This document shows positions 14,438 to 23,565 of a stretch of 37,604 nt of DNA, in pieces; the first letter of the stretch is position 1; each line of letters opens with the position of its first letter. A model generated the notes under the pieces. The model was not told where the DNA came from and searched no databases. It saw only the letters and a program-made list of their open reading frames with translations. The position numbers were made by a program, and so were the translations under genes. Origin of the DNA: CAZPUR01 sp964589815 (GTDB lineage: Bacteria; Patescibacteriota; Microgenomatia; UBA1400); NCBI GenBank assembly GCA_964589815.1, contig CAZPUR010000011.1, positions 1 through 37,604 on the forward strand, given 5' to 3'.

Positions 14438-15882
14438 TGAAGACTCTATTTTTAAATCCTCCTTCCTTTTCCCGTTTTGATTCGGCCGGAGCCAGATTTG
14501 CTGCCACCAGAAAAACTGCCTCTCTCTGGTATCCAGCCTGGCTTGGTTATGCCGCCGCCTTAGTTCCCCAAAGTAAACTCTTAGACTCTCCGGCCAGTAA
14601 TACTGACCTTAAACAGCTTTTAAAAATGATTAGAAAATATGATCTGTTAGTGGTTTATACTTCTACCCCTTCTTTTAATAATGATCTTCGAATCGCTGAG
14701 GCGATCAAAAAGAAAAAGTCCCGCAGAGCGGGATCGTCCTCTGGACGAAAAAAAATAAAAATTATCTTTGTGGGTCCTCATGTTTCGATTTTAACAGAAG
14801 AGTCACTTCAGGCCAGTCAGGCTATTGATGCCATCGCCAGAAAAGAGTTTGACCAGACTGTTTTAGAAATCAGCCAGAAAAAACCCTGGGCCAAGATTAA
14901 AGGCTTGAGCTATAAAAGGGGTGGAAAAATCATTCACAACCCTGATCGTCAACCCCTGATGAATCTTGACCAACTCCCTTTTGTCAGCCAAGTCTATCAA
15001 CGCGATTTAATCATCAATAATTATCATCTTCCTTTTTGCCTTCATCCTTACCTGGCGCTTTATGCGGGTCGAGGTTGTCCTAACCAATGCACTTTTTGTT
15101 TATGGCCGCAGACTTTTACTGGCCGGATTTATCGTAAAAGAACGGTGGCTAATGTGATTAAAGAAGTTAAGTGGATGCAAAAAAATTTACCCCAAATTAA
15201 GGAAATATTTTTTGATGATGATACTTTTACTATTAATAAAAATTGGGTCCAAAAATTCTGCCAAGCAGTCAAGCCTTTAAACCTCACCTGGTCTGTTAAT
15301 GCCCGGGCTGATCTTAATTATAATTTGCTTAAAAAAATGAAATCAGCCGGCTGCCGCGTTTTAGTGGTTGGCTATGAATCAGGCAATGAAAAAATTCTTA
15401 AAAATATTAAAAAGGGGGTTGGCCTCAAGCAGATGAGGAAATTTACCCAAGAAGCAAAAAAAGCGGGTTTAATGATTCACGGTACTTTTGTCTTGGGTTT
15501 ACCCGGAGAAACCAAAAAAACCATGGAAAAAACCTTTCAGTTTGCTTGTGAATTAGATTGTGAAACCATCCAAATCTCTATTGCCACCCCCTTTCCTGGA
15601 ACTGCATTTTACTCCTGGTGCCAACAAAAAGACTATCTTCAAAAAAAGCCGCTGATTAATCAAGGTGGTTATCAAACTCCAGCCATTGCTTATCCCCAGC
15701 TTTCAGCTCAGGCCATCCAAAAAGCAGTCGAAAAATTCCACCTCAGATACTATTTCCGAGCCTCATATATTTTAAAAACGCTAAAAATTGCCCTTTCTTC
15801 TCCTTTAGAAGCGAAAAGAATCCTCATTTCATCCTGGGAATATGGGAAATATTTACTTAACTCTGCCAAACAAAATTTTTAA
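14437..15882 (+). CDS. B12-binding-domain radical SAM protein with a 10-residue palindromic insertion
   Basis: The 481-residue product has a B12-binding-like domain (about 1-140, FVGPHVSIL) and a radical SAM barrel with C214, C218 and C221 (GRGCPNQCTFC), FDDDTF, VGYESGNE and LGLPGETKKTM. No DxHxxG motif is present. Residues 95-104 (SRRAGSSSGR) are encoded exactly by a 30-bp double hairpin at 14719-14748, placed between a Lys-rich helix end and the next beta strand (IKIIF). Removing them leaves a normal domain, so they look inserted. It overlaps both neighbours by 1 nt. The substrate is unknown; the operon places it beside glycosyltransferases and other enzymes of its class. Confidence 0.86.
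   Translation: MKTLFLNPPSFSRFDSAGARFAATRKTASLWYPAWLGYAAALVPQSKLLDSPASNTDLKQLLKMIRKYDLLVVYTSTPSFNNDLRIAEAIKKKKSRRAGSSSGRKKIKIIFVGPHVSILTEESLQASQAIDAIARKEFDQTVLEISQKKPWAKIKGLSYKRGGKIIHNPDRQPLMNLDQLPFVSQVYQRDLIINNYHLPFCLHPYLALYAGRGCPNQCTFCLWPQTFTGRIYRKRTVANVIKEVKWMQKNLPQIKEIFFDDDTFTINKNWVQKFCQAVKPLNLTWSVNARADLNYNLLKKMKSAGCRVLVVGYESGNEKILKNIKKGVGLKQMRKFTQEAKKAGLMIHGTFVLGLPGETKKTMEKTFQFACELDCETIQISIATPFPGTAFYSWCQQKDYLQKKPLINQGGYQTPAIAYPQLSAQAIQKAVEKFHLRYYFRASYILKTLKIALSSPLEAKRILISSWEYGKYLLNSAKQNF
14719..14748. repeat. Two abutting 15-bp hairpins inside a coding sequence
   Basis: TCCCGCAGAGCGGGA (14719-14733) and TCGTCCTCTGGACGA (14734-14748) each have perfect 6-bp arms and a 3-nt loop, and they abut with no spacer. 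The 30 bp begin and end on codon borders. The first hairpin resembles the intergenic one at 7136-7152. Confidence 0.8.
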
Positions 15883-17243
15883 TGAAGGTCTTACTGATTA
15901 ATCCTAACCATTATTCTGGCTCTGACCTAACCACGAAAATGATCCTGCCTCCCTTGGGTTTGGCTTACCTCGCCTCTTATCTGGAAAAAAATAAGATTAA
16001 AGTTTCCATTCTTGACGCTCATGTAGAAAACCTAAGTCCAAGTAAAACTGCTCATCAGGCTCTTCGGCAAAAACCAGGATTGATCGGCATTGGCGCGGTC
16101 ACTAATACCATTAATCAGGCTTGGCAGATCGCCCGCCTGATTAAAAACAAAAAAAATATTCCTCTGGTTTTAGGCGGCATCCACCCCACCCTCCTGCCTG
16201 AAGAGTCTTTAAAAAAGAGTTTTATTGATCTGGTCATTCGGGGTGAAGCAGAAATTCCTTTATTAAATTTAGTCTTAGGAAAAGCAAAAGCCAAAATCAA
16301 AGGCCTGTCTTTTAAAAAAGGTAGAAAAATCATTCATAATCCTCCCGCTCCTCCTCTTCAAAACCTTGATACTCTGCCTTTTCCGGCCCGGCACCTTTTA
16401 CCCCTGGAAAAGTACATCACTATTGGCGCCCAACGTCCTCCTTATGCTACTTTAACCTCTTCCCGAGGTTGCCCTTATAATTGCTCTTTTTGCTCAACCA
16501 AGGCGGTTAGCGGCCGTAAATTTCGAGCCCGTTCCCCGGAAAATGTGTTGGCGGAAATCGATCACCTGGTTAAAAATTATGGGGTCAGGGAAATCAATAT
16601 TGTTGATGATAACTTTACCATTGATCCCCAACGGGTAGAAAAGATCTGTAAACTTTTGCTTAAAAGAAATTATGATTTAATTCTAAAAAATGGTAATGGG
16701 GTGAGAATTGATCGTCTCAGTTATCCGCTTTTGCGCTTAATGAAAAAGGCTGGTTGGTACTTTTTGGCTTTTGGTATTGAATCTGGCGACCAGGCAATTT
16801 TGGATCAGAATAACAAGGGTTTAAAACTAACCCAGGTCCGCCAGGTAATTAACTGGTGTCAAAAAATCGGGCTGCAAACCATAGGCTTTTTTATCATTGG
16901 TCTTCCCGGAGAAACCCTAACCAGTATCAAAAAAACCATTAATTTTGCCAAAAGCCTAGCCCTAGACGAAGCTCAATTTAATATTCTCACTCCTTTTGCA
17001 GGCACCCAAGCCAGAGAAATGATCCAAAATCAAGGCCGCATTTTAACTAATGATTGGCAGAAGTATAATCCCTGGTCTAAACCGGTTTTTAAACTTAAAG
17101 ATCTTTCACCGGAAATAATGCTTAAAAAACAAAAACAAGCTTATCGACAATTTTATCTCCGACCACAGATTATTTTAAAACAAATCTCTAAACCTAATTT
17201 TTGGTCTAAGCTTAAGGCTGGCTTGCCCATTATATTTAAATGA
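15882..17243 (+). CDS. B12-binding-domain radical SAM protein
   Basis: The 453-residue product has a typical B12-binding domain (MKVLLINPN, PPLGLAYLASYLEKN, LGGIHPTLLPEE) and a radical SAM barrel with C197, C201 and C204 (SSRGCPYNCSFC), VDDNFTID, FGIESGD and IGLPGETL. It is the only one of the six B12-type proteins here that keeps an Asp-x-His at the cobalamin-ligand position (DAHVEN), though the glycine is Asn. The C-terminal YRQFYLRPQIILKQI tail is shared with the proteins at 8682 and 29257. Its start overlaps the upstream stop by 1 nt, and its stop overlaps the next ATG by 4 nt, so the three radical SAM genes of this operon are translationally linked. Confidence 0.88.
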   Translation: MKVLLINPNHYSGSDLTTKMILPPLGLAYLASYLEKNKIKVSILDAHVENLSPSKTAHQALRQKPGLIGIGAVTNTINQAWQIARLIKNKKNIPLVLGGIHPTLLPEESLKKSFIDLVIRGEAEIPLLNLVLGKAKAKIKGLSFKKGRKIIHNPPAPPLQNLDTLPFPARHLLPLEKYITIGAQRPPYATLTSSRGCPYNCSFCSTKAVSGRKFRARSPENVLAEIDHLVKNYGVREINIVDDNFTIDPQRVEKICKLLLKRNYDLILKNGNGVRIDRLSYPLLRLMKKAGWYFLAFGIESGDQAILDQNNKGLKLTQVRQVINWCQKIGLQTIGFFIIGLPGETLTSIKKTINFAKSLALDEAQFNILTPFAGTQAREMIQNQGRILTNDWQKYNPWSKPVFKLKDLSPEIMLKKQKQAYRQFYLRPQIILKQISKPNFWSKLKAGLPIIFK

Positions 17244-18259
17244 AACTAAGTAATTTAATCAGCTCTCTTTTTTCAAAAAAACCTACTCATGCGGTCCTTT
17301 TCCTTACTTATCAATGTAACAGCCGCTGCTCCTGGTGTAATAGCTGGCAAAGGCCAAAGCAAAAACAATTAACTTTTAGCCAGATTAAAAAAATCTTGCG
17401 GCAATTAAAAAAATTCGGCATTAAACTGATTTATCTTTCAGGTGGAGAGCCATTAATCAGAACAGATATTCTCGAGATCATCAAGCTGGCCTCAGACTTT
17501 AGTTTTGACATGATCCTGGCCACCAATGGTATTCTTCTTGACGGCCGGATTATCCATCATTTAGTCAAATATCCTTCTTTGCATATTAATGTCAGCCTGG
17601 ATACTCTTGATCAAAAGCTTTATCAAAAAATCCGCGGGGTTAAGGCCTTGAACCGAGTAATTAAAAACCTTAAACTCCTAAAAAAACTTTATCCCAATTA
17701 TCCTTTAAGACTAACCATGACTATTTCCAGTGCCAATCTTAATGAAGCGAAAAAAGTCTATGCTTTTTGTCAAGAAAACAAGATTTATTTTTCTCCTAAC
17801 CCTTATTTTCCTCAAGGCAGATTCAGAAAATACAGCTCTATCCATGACTATCAGTCGCGAAAAAATAAATTTATCCATTACTATCAAAAAATAGCCCAAA
17901 AAGTAAAAAATGAGCCTTTTCTTTCTGGTTTTCCCCTTATTTATCAAAAATTAATCTTATGGCTAAAAAATCAGCTCCAAGAACCTTGCGGCGCTGGCCA
18001 AGAAATTATCTTTATTGATCCAAGGGGTAAAGTTTATGCTTGCCAAGATTTAAAACCCTTTGCTGATTTAACTAAAGAAAGTCTGGTCAAAAAGTGGCCG
18101 GAGAAAAAATGGCTCCCAGGAGTGAAAAAGTGTTATCAAAAAACCCCTTGTTTTATTTTCTGCACCCGCTCACCTTATATCTTAAAAAATAACAAGATGA
18201 GAATTATGCTTGATCTTTTAACTTCTAAAAAAATCCTCCACTATTTTAAAATGTATTAA
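17240..18259 (+). CDS. Radical SAM protein with Cys-rich (SPASM-like) C-terminus
   Basis: The 339-residue product lacks a B12-binding domain and starts almost at once with the radical SAM cysteines C26, C30 and C33 (YQCNSRCSWC), then LSGGEPLIR, ATNG and NVSLDT. The C-terminal part has further cysteines (CGAG, VYACQD, KCYQKTPCFIFC) suited to auxiliary Fe-S clusters, as in SPASM and twitch enzymes that act on peptides or small molecules. It is the last gene of the rightward operon, its ATG overlapping the previous stop by 4 nt. Its 3' end overlaps the convergent methyltransferase gene by 14 bp, leaving no room for a terminator. The substrate is unknown. Confidence 0.84.
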   Translation: MKLSNLISSLFSKKPTHAVLFLTYQCNSRCSWCNSWQRPKQKQLTFSQIKKILRQLKKFGIKLIYLSGGEPLIRTDILEIIKLASDFSFDMILATNGILLDGRIIHHLVKYPSLHINVSLDTLDQKLYQKIRGVKALNRVIKNLKLLKKLYPNYPLRLTMTISSANLNEAKKVYAFCQENKIYFSPNPYFPQGRFRKYSSIHDYQSRKNKFIHYYQKIAQKVKNEPFLSGFPLIYQKLILWLKNQLQEPCGAGQEIIFIDPRGKVYACQDLKPFADLTKESLVKKWPEKKWLPGVKKCYQKTPCFIFCTRSPYILKNNKMRIMLDLLTSKKILHYFKMY

Positions 18260-19046
18260 TTGGGGTTAATTCCTCATGCTTTATCGCCTTAATGCAACTG
18301 GTGGTCCCCCCCGCCCCCTCAAAAACCCGGCAGTATTTAACCAGTCTTTTAGCCAAAAATTCTGCCAAGCATTGAGGCCGAAAAACGCCATTAGCACCAA
18401 AAAGTCTTTTTTGGATCACATAAGGCGCTCCCAAAACATAAAAAATATCATGAATCATCACTACTTCTTGGGGAATCAAAGTAAAAACTTTTTTTACTTT
18501 AAAGCCTGCTTTTTCTAACTCTTTTTGCCAGCCTTGCTTTTCTAGCAGATGGTAATGCTTCCAAAGATTTTGTTTAAAATCAATATATCTTTTCCCAAAA
18601 ATCCGGGAGAAAAAAAGATAATCAGAAATCACTGGCCGAGGTACAGTTAAAATTAAACTGCCACCTTTTTTTAAAACCCGATTAATCTCTTTTAAAACCG
18701 GGTTCAGTTCTCCTTTGATATGCTCCAGCGAACTATTAGCGATCACTGTCTGAAAAGATCCTTTTTTAAAAGGCATGGAAGCACCGTCGGCTTGAATTGC
18801 TTTTTGATAAACTCCATTTTTTCTGGCGATCTTGATCTCAGATAAATCTGCATCCAAACCCACCTCAATCGCTTTTTTGCCAAAACAGAGTTGAGCAAAA
18901 AGGCCATCGCCGCAGCCAAAGTCTAAAATTGGCCGCCTTAGTGGTAATTGCTTAAAGGCCAAACACTCATTTGCCCGCGGCAAAGCCAAAACCAAAGGCA
19001 TTTTTTTAAGAAACTTAATTAAAATTTCCTCTTCTTTTTCCCTCAT
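18246..19046 (-). CDS. Class I SAM-dependent methyltransferase
   Basis: The 266-residue product carries the SAM-binding motif I ILDFGCGDG (40-48), the acidic end of strand 2 in VGLDADLSE, DGASMPF and the post-motif strand IANSSLEHI, followed by EINRVLKKGGSLILTVP. This is the Methyltransf_11 type, which acts on small molecules such as quinones, sugars or lipids. After the core there is an extra C-terminal part of about 110 residues with hydrophobic helices, perhaps the acceptor site. It is convergent with the rightward radical SAM operon, overlapping it by 14 bp. A heptamer tandem repeat lies between its start and the next upstream gene. The acceptor is unknown. Confidence 0.85.
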   Translation of the reverse strand: MREKEEEILIKFLKKMPLVLALPRANECLAFKQLPLRRPILDFGCGDGLFAQLCFGKKAIEVGLDADLSEIKIARKNGVYQKAIQADGASMPFKKGSFQTVIANSSLEHIKGELNPVLKEINRVLKKGGSLILTVPRPVISDYLFFSRIFGKRYIDFKQNLWKHYHLLEKQGWQKELEKAGFKVKKVFTLIPQEVVMIHDIFYVLGAPYVIQKRLFGANGVFRPQCLAEFLAKRLVKYCRVFEGAGGTTSCIKAIKHEELTPINTF

Positions 19047-19064
19047 TATTTAAAATCCTCATTC

Positions 19065-19091
19065 CTACTTACTACTTACTACTTACTACTT
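19065..19091. repeat. Heptamer tandem repeat CTACTTA, about 3.9 copies
   Basis: CTACTTA is repeated three times and followed by CTACTT, filling most of the 47-bp space between the methyltransferase gene and the SPASM radical SAM gene. It shares the 7-bp period, but not the sequence, with the repeats at 23533, 33130 and 33846. Confidence 0.8.
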
Positions 19092-19093
19092 CT

Positions 19094-20089
19094 TTATTCA
19101 TACATAATCATCCTGGTGCGGAAAAACTCAATCCGCTCTAAAAATGGCAAGATTTTCTTCACCTTCAAGTTATCAAAAAGAGTCACACCTAGAATACCTA
19201 AACTTGAAGGTTGAGGATAGTGGCATTGGCGGCAAAGAGTAATTTCTTTGCGCTTGCCTGCATTCAGTTGGCGGCGTAAAAGTTGAGCCTGAGGACTATT
19301 CCAAATCTCTTTTAAGGATTGTTCTTGAATATTACCTAAAACATGATCGCTGAAATTATCCACACAGCAAGGCACCACCGTGCCGTCAAAATAAATATTA
19401 ATCATTCTGTAGGGGTAAAAACAGCGTGAGGACAAAATCGTCTTTTTAGGCTTTTTTTTGCTAAAAAAATCCACCACTGGCTTGACTCGGACTACATCTG
19501 CTCCAGAGTGGCGCCAATCTTTTAAAAATAAATTAGCCTCATGCTGATTTTCTTTCATGGTAATAAACTGGATCACAATAAAAGGCGGGTTTTTTCTGGT
19601 TTTTTTCATTTTTAAAAAATCTTGAACATTTTTTTTCACTTTAACAAAATCCCCACCTACCCTGATCTTTTCGTAAGTCTTTTTGGTAGCCGCGTCAATG
19701 GCAAAAATAATATAATCAATCCCCAAGTCAAGTAGTTTTTTTGATTTCTTTGGATTTAAGAGAGTGGCGTTAGTGGAAATGCCTACGGCTAGTTTTTGAC
19801 TCTTAGCATATTTTAAAAATTTAAAAAAATGAGCACAGAGCAAAGGTTCACCTAAACCATGAAGATAAATTAGTTCAGCCGAACCTTTCATTTCCTTAAT
19901 AATCTTTTTAAACAAAGGAAATTTCATCTCTTCCAAGGGTCGGTTAATCAATTGGCGAGGACACATAATGCAGGCTAGATTACAATGGGTAGTGATCTCA
20001 ATGCTCACTTCTACGGGTAAACCCCAAGCTTTAGATCGCTTTAACAAATAAGAAGCGGCTAATTTTGTTCTATTGAAAAGTTTCATCAT
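19094..20089 (-). CDS. Radical SAM/SPASM protein
   Basis: The 331-residue product has the radical SAM cysteines C36, C40 and C43 (THCNLACIMC), the LGEPLL and STNATLL motifs and a standard SPASM C-terminus: RCFYPYRMINIYFDGTVVPCC, GNIQEQSLKEIWNS and LCRQCHYP. SPASM enzymes of this shape modify peptides, or act in sugar and cofactor pathways; no precursor peptide is visible nearby. Two ATG codons stand in tandem at the start, and no Shine-Dalgarno is seen. It is downstream of a methyltransferase gene (15 bp) and upstream of another, which suggests a joint modification pathway. The substrate is unknown. Confidence 0.87.
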   Translation of the reverse strand: MMKLFNRTKLAASYLLKRSKAWGLPVEVSIEITTHCNLACIMCPRQLINRPLEEMKFPLFKKIIKEMKGSAELIYLHGLGEPLLCAHFFKFLKYAKSQKLAVGISTNATLLNPKKSKKLLDLGIDYIIFAIDAATKKTYEKIRVGGDFVKVKKNVQDFLKMKKTRKNPPFIVIQFITMKENQHEANLFLKDWRHSGADVVRVKPVVDFFSKKKPKKTILSSRCFYPYRMINIYFDGTVVPCCVDNFSDHVLGNIQEQSLKEIWNSPQAQLLRRQLNAGKRKEITLCRQCHYPQPSSLGILGVTLFDNLKVKKILPFLERIEFFRTRMIMYE

Positions 20090-20104
20090 TAATAGAGGAA
20101 AAGC

Positions 20105-20767
20105 TTATTTTATAGCTAAGGCAGTTAAACTAGCCAAGCCTTCTTTAAACCTGATAATCTTTAATCCTGCTTCAGCCATTTCTTTTTTAAGTTCTTGAGG
20201 TTTATAAAGTTTCTCATAACCATCTATCTTATCCATCATCTTAAATATTTTAATCGCCAGTTTATTATATCTTAAAAAATTCATAAATATTCCTTTTTTG
20301 GGCACCCGGATTAAAACATATTTATTAGCCAGCTGCGCATGTCTTTTAATTAGTTTCAATCTGTCTGACCTCTTAGGCCAATGTTCAATCAGGCCGCAGC
20401 TTAAAACCAAGTCAAATCTCTGTTGGCCAAAATCATGAGTAAAAAAGTCATCTTGAATATAATGACCAAAGCCCGAAAATTGCTGCCAAGCTTTTTTCCC
20501 TATCGCACTCTTATCAATCAATACTAGGTTTTTACTCTTAAGACCAAGCTTTTTGGCCAAAATAACGGATAAACATCCGCCGGCGCCGCCCAGCTCGATA
20601 ATGCTTTGAATTCCCTGGCCGCCTTTTAGTAAATTAAGGCACTCTCTGGCGCCAGCTTCAGCAATTAACCAATAGCGCTTTGCCTTAAATTTAGAGCTCT
20701 TAAATGAAGTAATCGTTTCTTGCCAAAACTGTTCCCAATTGGGCTGGGAAAAAGCTGAGTTTACCAT
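20105..20767 (-). CDS. SAM-dependent methyltransferase
   Basis: The 220-residue product has motif I IIELGGAGG (56-64), a strand-2 acidic residue in VLIDK, DDFFTHDF and LVLSCGLIEHW before the catalytic-side helix, then LANKYVLIRVPKKG. This is a compact class I methyltransferase. The GGAGG variant of the glycine loop and the EHW motif are like those of putative sugar and small-molecule methyltransferases in envelope clusters. It is 9 bp downstream of the 911-residue membrane protein gene and 15 bp upstream of a SPASM radical SAM gene, so it is clearly part of this minus-strand operon. The acceptor is unknown. Confidence 0.83.
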   Translation of the reverse strand: MVNSAFSQPNWEQFWQETITSFKSSKFKAKRYWLIAEAGARECLNLLKGGQGIQSIIELGGAGGCLSVILAKKLGLKSKNLVLIDKSAIGKKAWQQFSGFGHYIQDDFFTHDFGQQRFDLVLSCGLIEHWPKRSDRLKLIKRHAQLANKYVLIRVPKKGIFMNFLRYNKLAIKIFKMMDKIDGYEKLYKPQELKKEMAEAGLKIIRFKEGLASLTALAIK

Positions 20768-20776
20768 GATTTTATT

Positions 20777-23512
20777 CTAACATATCTCTCCCCACCAACC
20801 ATTAATTTTCTTTTTAATATATGCCCCAAGGTTTAAACGCGAGCCGTGAGGAAAAATAAGATACCCGACCACAGCGATGACGGTGCCACCACTAAGTAAA
20901 AAGAAAAACCAGTCTGAAATCCTTCCCCGAAAAGTAAGTTCCACTTCAAGCTCTCCTGCTAAATCCCGGGGAACACGAACATACATAAAATCAGGTCCGG
21001 CCGGATAAATCCTGGCTTTTTGACCATTAACTTTGGCCTGCCAGCCTGGATCAAAAAATTCCTTAAAAACTACTCCGGAAAAATCGTTACCCTTAATCTT
21101 AGCTTTCCTCGGTTCTTTTCTTTCCAAAGAGAAATCGACTTTCTCTTCAGATAATCCTCCGGAATAATAGTCAATGATATTTTTAAAGAACTTTGCTTCC
21201 TCTAATTCATCATAATACAAAAAGTGGTAAGGCAAATTTAAACCACTCCAAAGCACTTCTCCTTGGCCTAGCTTTTGACTGACTAAAACCGGATGGCCTT
21301 TTTGACTTAAGATTACTTCCGCCTCTGATTTTAGATCTGCCTGATTAGGAACAAAAGCCACTCTCCAATCCGTTTTTTCATAAATTAAGGGGCCGAATTC
21401 ATCAAAATTAATTCCCGTCAAGATTGGGTGATCAGCCGCGGTCAACTGCCACTCGGTTCCCAGATCGCCTCTTTTACTGGCTGACATGGGAAAAACTTCA
21501 GGTAATTGAGTAATTCCTTTGGGTAAAGTAGCGCTGTCTGATTCGCGCACCTCCACGCCCGTTTCAATAATAAGCTTTCCCCCGTTCTTAACATACTTAG
21601 CTAAAATATCCCAAGACTTAAAGTTTTCATAGCGATAATCATTAAGAAATATGACGTTAAAATCAGACAAATCATATTTCTTCAATTCATCAAGCCTATC
21701 TGGACCCCTTACGGTCACTAAGACTCGGGAATTTAAATTCTGAGCCGCCAAAACCTTCATCAGGTTGTCATAAGCAAAAGCCTCCTTAAGCCCTACTACC
21801 AGCATGGTTTTGGCTTGACTCGTTTTTATCAGGGGTGAGGTTTGATCTTCAGCTATCCGGTAAAAAGACATCTGATTTATTTCTTCGTGCTGATCACTAA
21901 TCGGCTCTTCAATAAGAAAGTCAGCATATGGGTTGTCGATACCAAGTTTCCTATTACTTCCCTCTAAAAAGCGGATGGCATTCCAATCAATTAAGAAAAG
22001 GGCGGTATTTTGAGAAATCTCTTTAGCTCGACTAACCTCATCACCCCAAGCATCAGTCAGGCCGGCCGTCAACCAACCATACCAGTAGCTTTGATTACTA
22101 CGAAAAAAATTAACATATCCTTTGGTGCTAGGTATCTCAACCGCCAAATTCCACCAAAAGTTAAGGCCATAAACCTGACATTCCAACCGATAATTAATTT
22201 CATCTTTTTCTAACCAGCTGGGTAAAACTTCACTTACATCCTTTTGCCGGTATTTATCCACCGCGTACAAATAATTAGTCTTCGGATAAGCTCCTACGGG
22301 CGCGAATGAAATCGATGAAGCGTCCAAAAAAACTGCCTCTTTAAACCAACCAGATAACCAAATCGCTCCCATAATAACAAGAATGATTAAGTTAGGAACT
22401 AGGGATAATTTAGTTCCTTTGGGGAAAAAGCTCCCCATTAAAGCCGCGCAAAAACTGGCCAGCGATAAGGCCGTCAACCAAAATGCTCTTTCCGGCCAGA
22501 TCACTCTCGAGAGACTACTAATTAAATCCAGCTTGGCCGCCGTAAAAAAAAGAAGCAAATAAAACAAGGGTATTAAAAAAATCAAGCTTAAACGCAAGTT
22601 AAATTTTTTCCCAGATAATCTTAGAAACAAACCAAAGACAATTAAAATAACACCTAAAACATAGAAAAATGGATTTATTTCCCTAACAAGCCTGGGAATG
22701 TCTCCCCAGCAAATCAATGAGTCACACCGGCCACCGGCACTCAAACAGCCGGAAAAATAACTGGCTAAAGAATATATGGCTGAACTGGCGGTTAAAAGCG
22801 CCATTAGGCCAAAAGTAAAACAATAGCCAATTTTTTTAATCGACCAAAAACCAACCCTTTCATCTTTCCAAAAAAGCAGTAAAAAAATGCTGGGAATGGC
22901 CACAAAAAAGCCGCCGGTTAAAGCATGACCCATCACCGCCAATCCTGTCATAAGGCCGGCTAGAACAAGGAGTTTCCGGTTTTGAGTCCGCCAAAAACGA
23001 ATAATCAAATAAAGAACTAAAGGGGCAAACATTTGCGTCGCCGAGGCAACCATGAAACCATTCCGAGGCAGAGCGTTGAAAACTCCTTGGCTATTTAAAA
23101 GAAGAAAACTTAAGATAAGGGAAAAAAGTTTGCTCTGGGAAAGCTCCCAGAACAAAAAATAGCTAAAAACAAAAAAGAGAAAAAGGGCCGCCACTGAATA
23201 AATTTCCATGGCCCAAGCACTCCCCAGGAAAGCCGCTAAAGGCTGCATTAAATAATAATATAACCAGGGGTAACCTCTAGTAGTAGGCACACCGGCAAAC
23301 CAAAAATTTTCCCAGCCAGCTGGCGGCCAAGTTAAATATTTCCGAAAAAACTCAACATAATTAAGACCAACATAATAATCATTGCCTGAGGGAGAATCAG
23401 AAAAAAGGTATCTTTGAGCAAAGGGAAGGTAAGCCGTTCCTATAACAATTAAGACTAATAAATGTTGAACAAAAAACAAAACTTTCTTTATTAAATTTTT
23501 TATTTCTTTCAT
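20777..23512 (-). CDS. Large PTPS-related/GT-C-like membrane protein with amidotransferase-like domain
   Basis: The 911-residue product has about ten transmembrane helices in its first 390 residues, of the kind annotated as PTPS-related membrane proteins and related to GT-C/YfhO proteins. The first outer loop carries D45 (GNDYYVGLN), where GT-C enzymes keep an acidic residue, and WFAGVPTTRGYPWLYYY after it. An extracytoplasmic region follows; about 566-785 looks like a class I glutamine amidotransferase-like fold (TMLVVGL, NVIFLND, YVKNGGKLIIETG, LGQGEVLWSGLNLPYH) but without a catalytic cysteine. A YfhO-type beta domain (about 800-862, FFDPGWQAKVNG) and a last helix (866-888) close it. It probably handles a lipid-linked glycan outside the membrane; this is inferred. 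A paralogue lies next to it. Confidence 0.75.
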   Translation of the reverse strand: MKEIKNLIKKVLFFVQHLLVLIVIGTAYLPFAQRYLFSDSPSGNDYYVGLNYVEFFRKYLTWPPAGWENFWFAGVPTTRGYPWLYYYLMQPLAAFLGSAWAMEIYSVAALFLFFVFSYFLFWELSQSKLFSLILSFLLLNSQGVFNALPRNGFMVASATQMFAPLVLYLIIRFWRTQNRKLLVLAGLMTGLAVMGHALTGGFFVAIPSIFLLLFWKDERVGFWSIKKIGYCFTFGLMALLTASSAIYSLASYFSGCLSAGGRCDSLICWGDIPRLVREINPFFYVLGVILIVFGLFLRLSGKKFNLRLSLIFLIPLFYLLLFFTAAKLDLISSLSRVIWPERAFWLTALSLASFCAALMGSFFPKGTKLSLVPNLIILVIMGAIWLSGWFKEAVFLDASSISFAPVGAYPKTNYLYAVDKYRQKDVSEVLPSWLEKDEINYRLECQVYGLNFWWNLAVEIPSTKGYVNFFRSNQSYWYGWLTAGLTDAWGDEVSRAKEISQNTALFLIDWNAIRFLEGSNRKLGIDNPYADFLIEEPISDQHEEINQMSFYRIAEDQTSPLIKTSQAKTMLVVGLKEAFAYDNLMKVLAAQNLNSRVLVTVRGPDRLDELKKYDLSDFNVIFLNDYRYENFKSWDILAKYVKNGGKLIIETGVEVRESDSATLPKGITQLPEVFPMSASKRGDLGTEWQLTAADHPILTGINFDEFGPLIYEKTDWRVAFVPNQADLKSEAEVILSQKGHPVLVSQKLGQGEVLWSGLNLPYHFLYYDELEEAKFFKNIIDYYSGGLSEEKVDFSLERKEPRKAKIKGNDFSGVVFKEFFDPGWQAKVNGQKARIYPAGPDFMYVRVPRDLAGELEVELTFRGRISDWFFFLLSGGTVIAVVGYLIFPHGSRLNLGAYIKKKINGWWGEIC

Positions 23513-23532
23513 TTCTTTTTCTTCAATTACTC

Positions 23533-23553
23533 ATAACTAATAACTAATAACTT
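23533..23553. repeat. Heptamer tandem repeat ATAACTA, three copies
   Basis: ATAACTA occurs twice, followed by ATAACTT, in the 53-bp space between the two large membrane protein genes. It has the same 7-bp period as the repeats at 19065, 33130 and 33846. Confidence 0.7.
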
Positions 23554-23565
23554 ATTTCTTCCTAG

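Noticed and set aside
23310..23330. CAGCCAGCTGGCGG resembles the palindrome family
   Set aside because: It encodes WPPAGW, and the paralogue has an equal-length segment (MPPMSW) at the same place, so it is native coding sequence, not an insertion.
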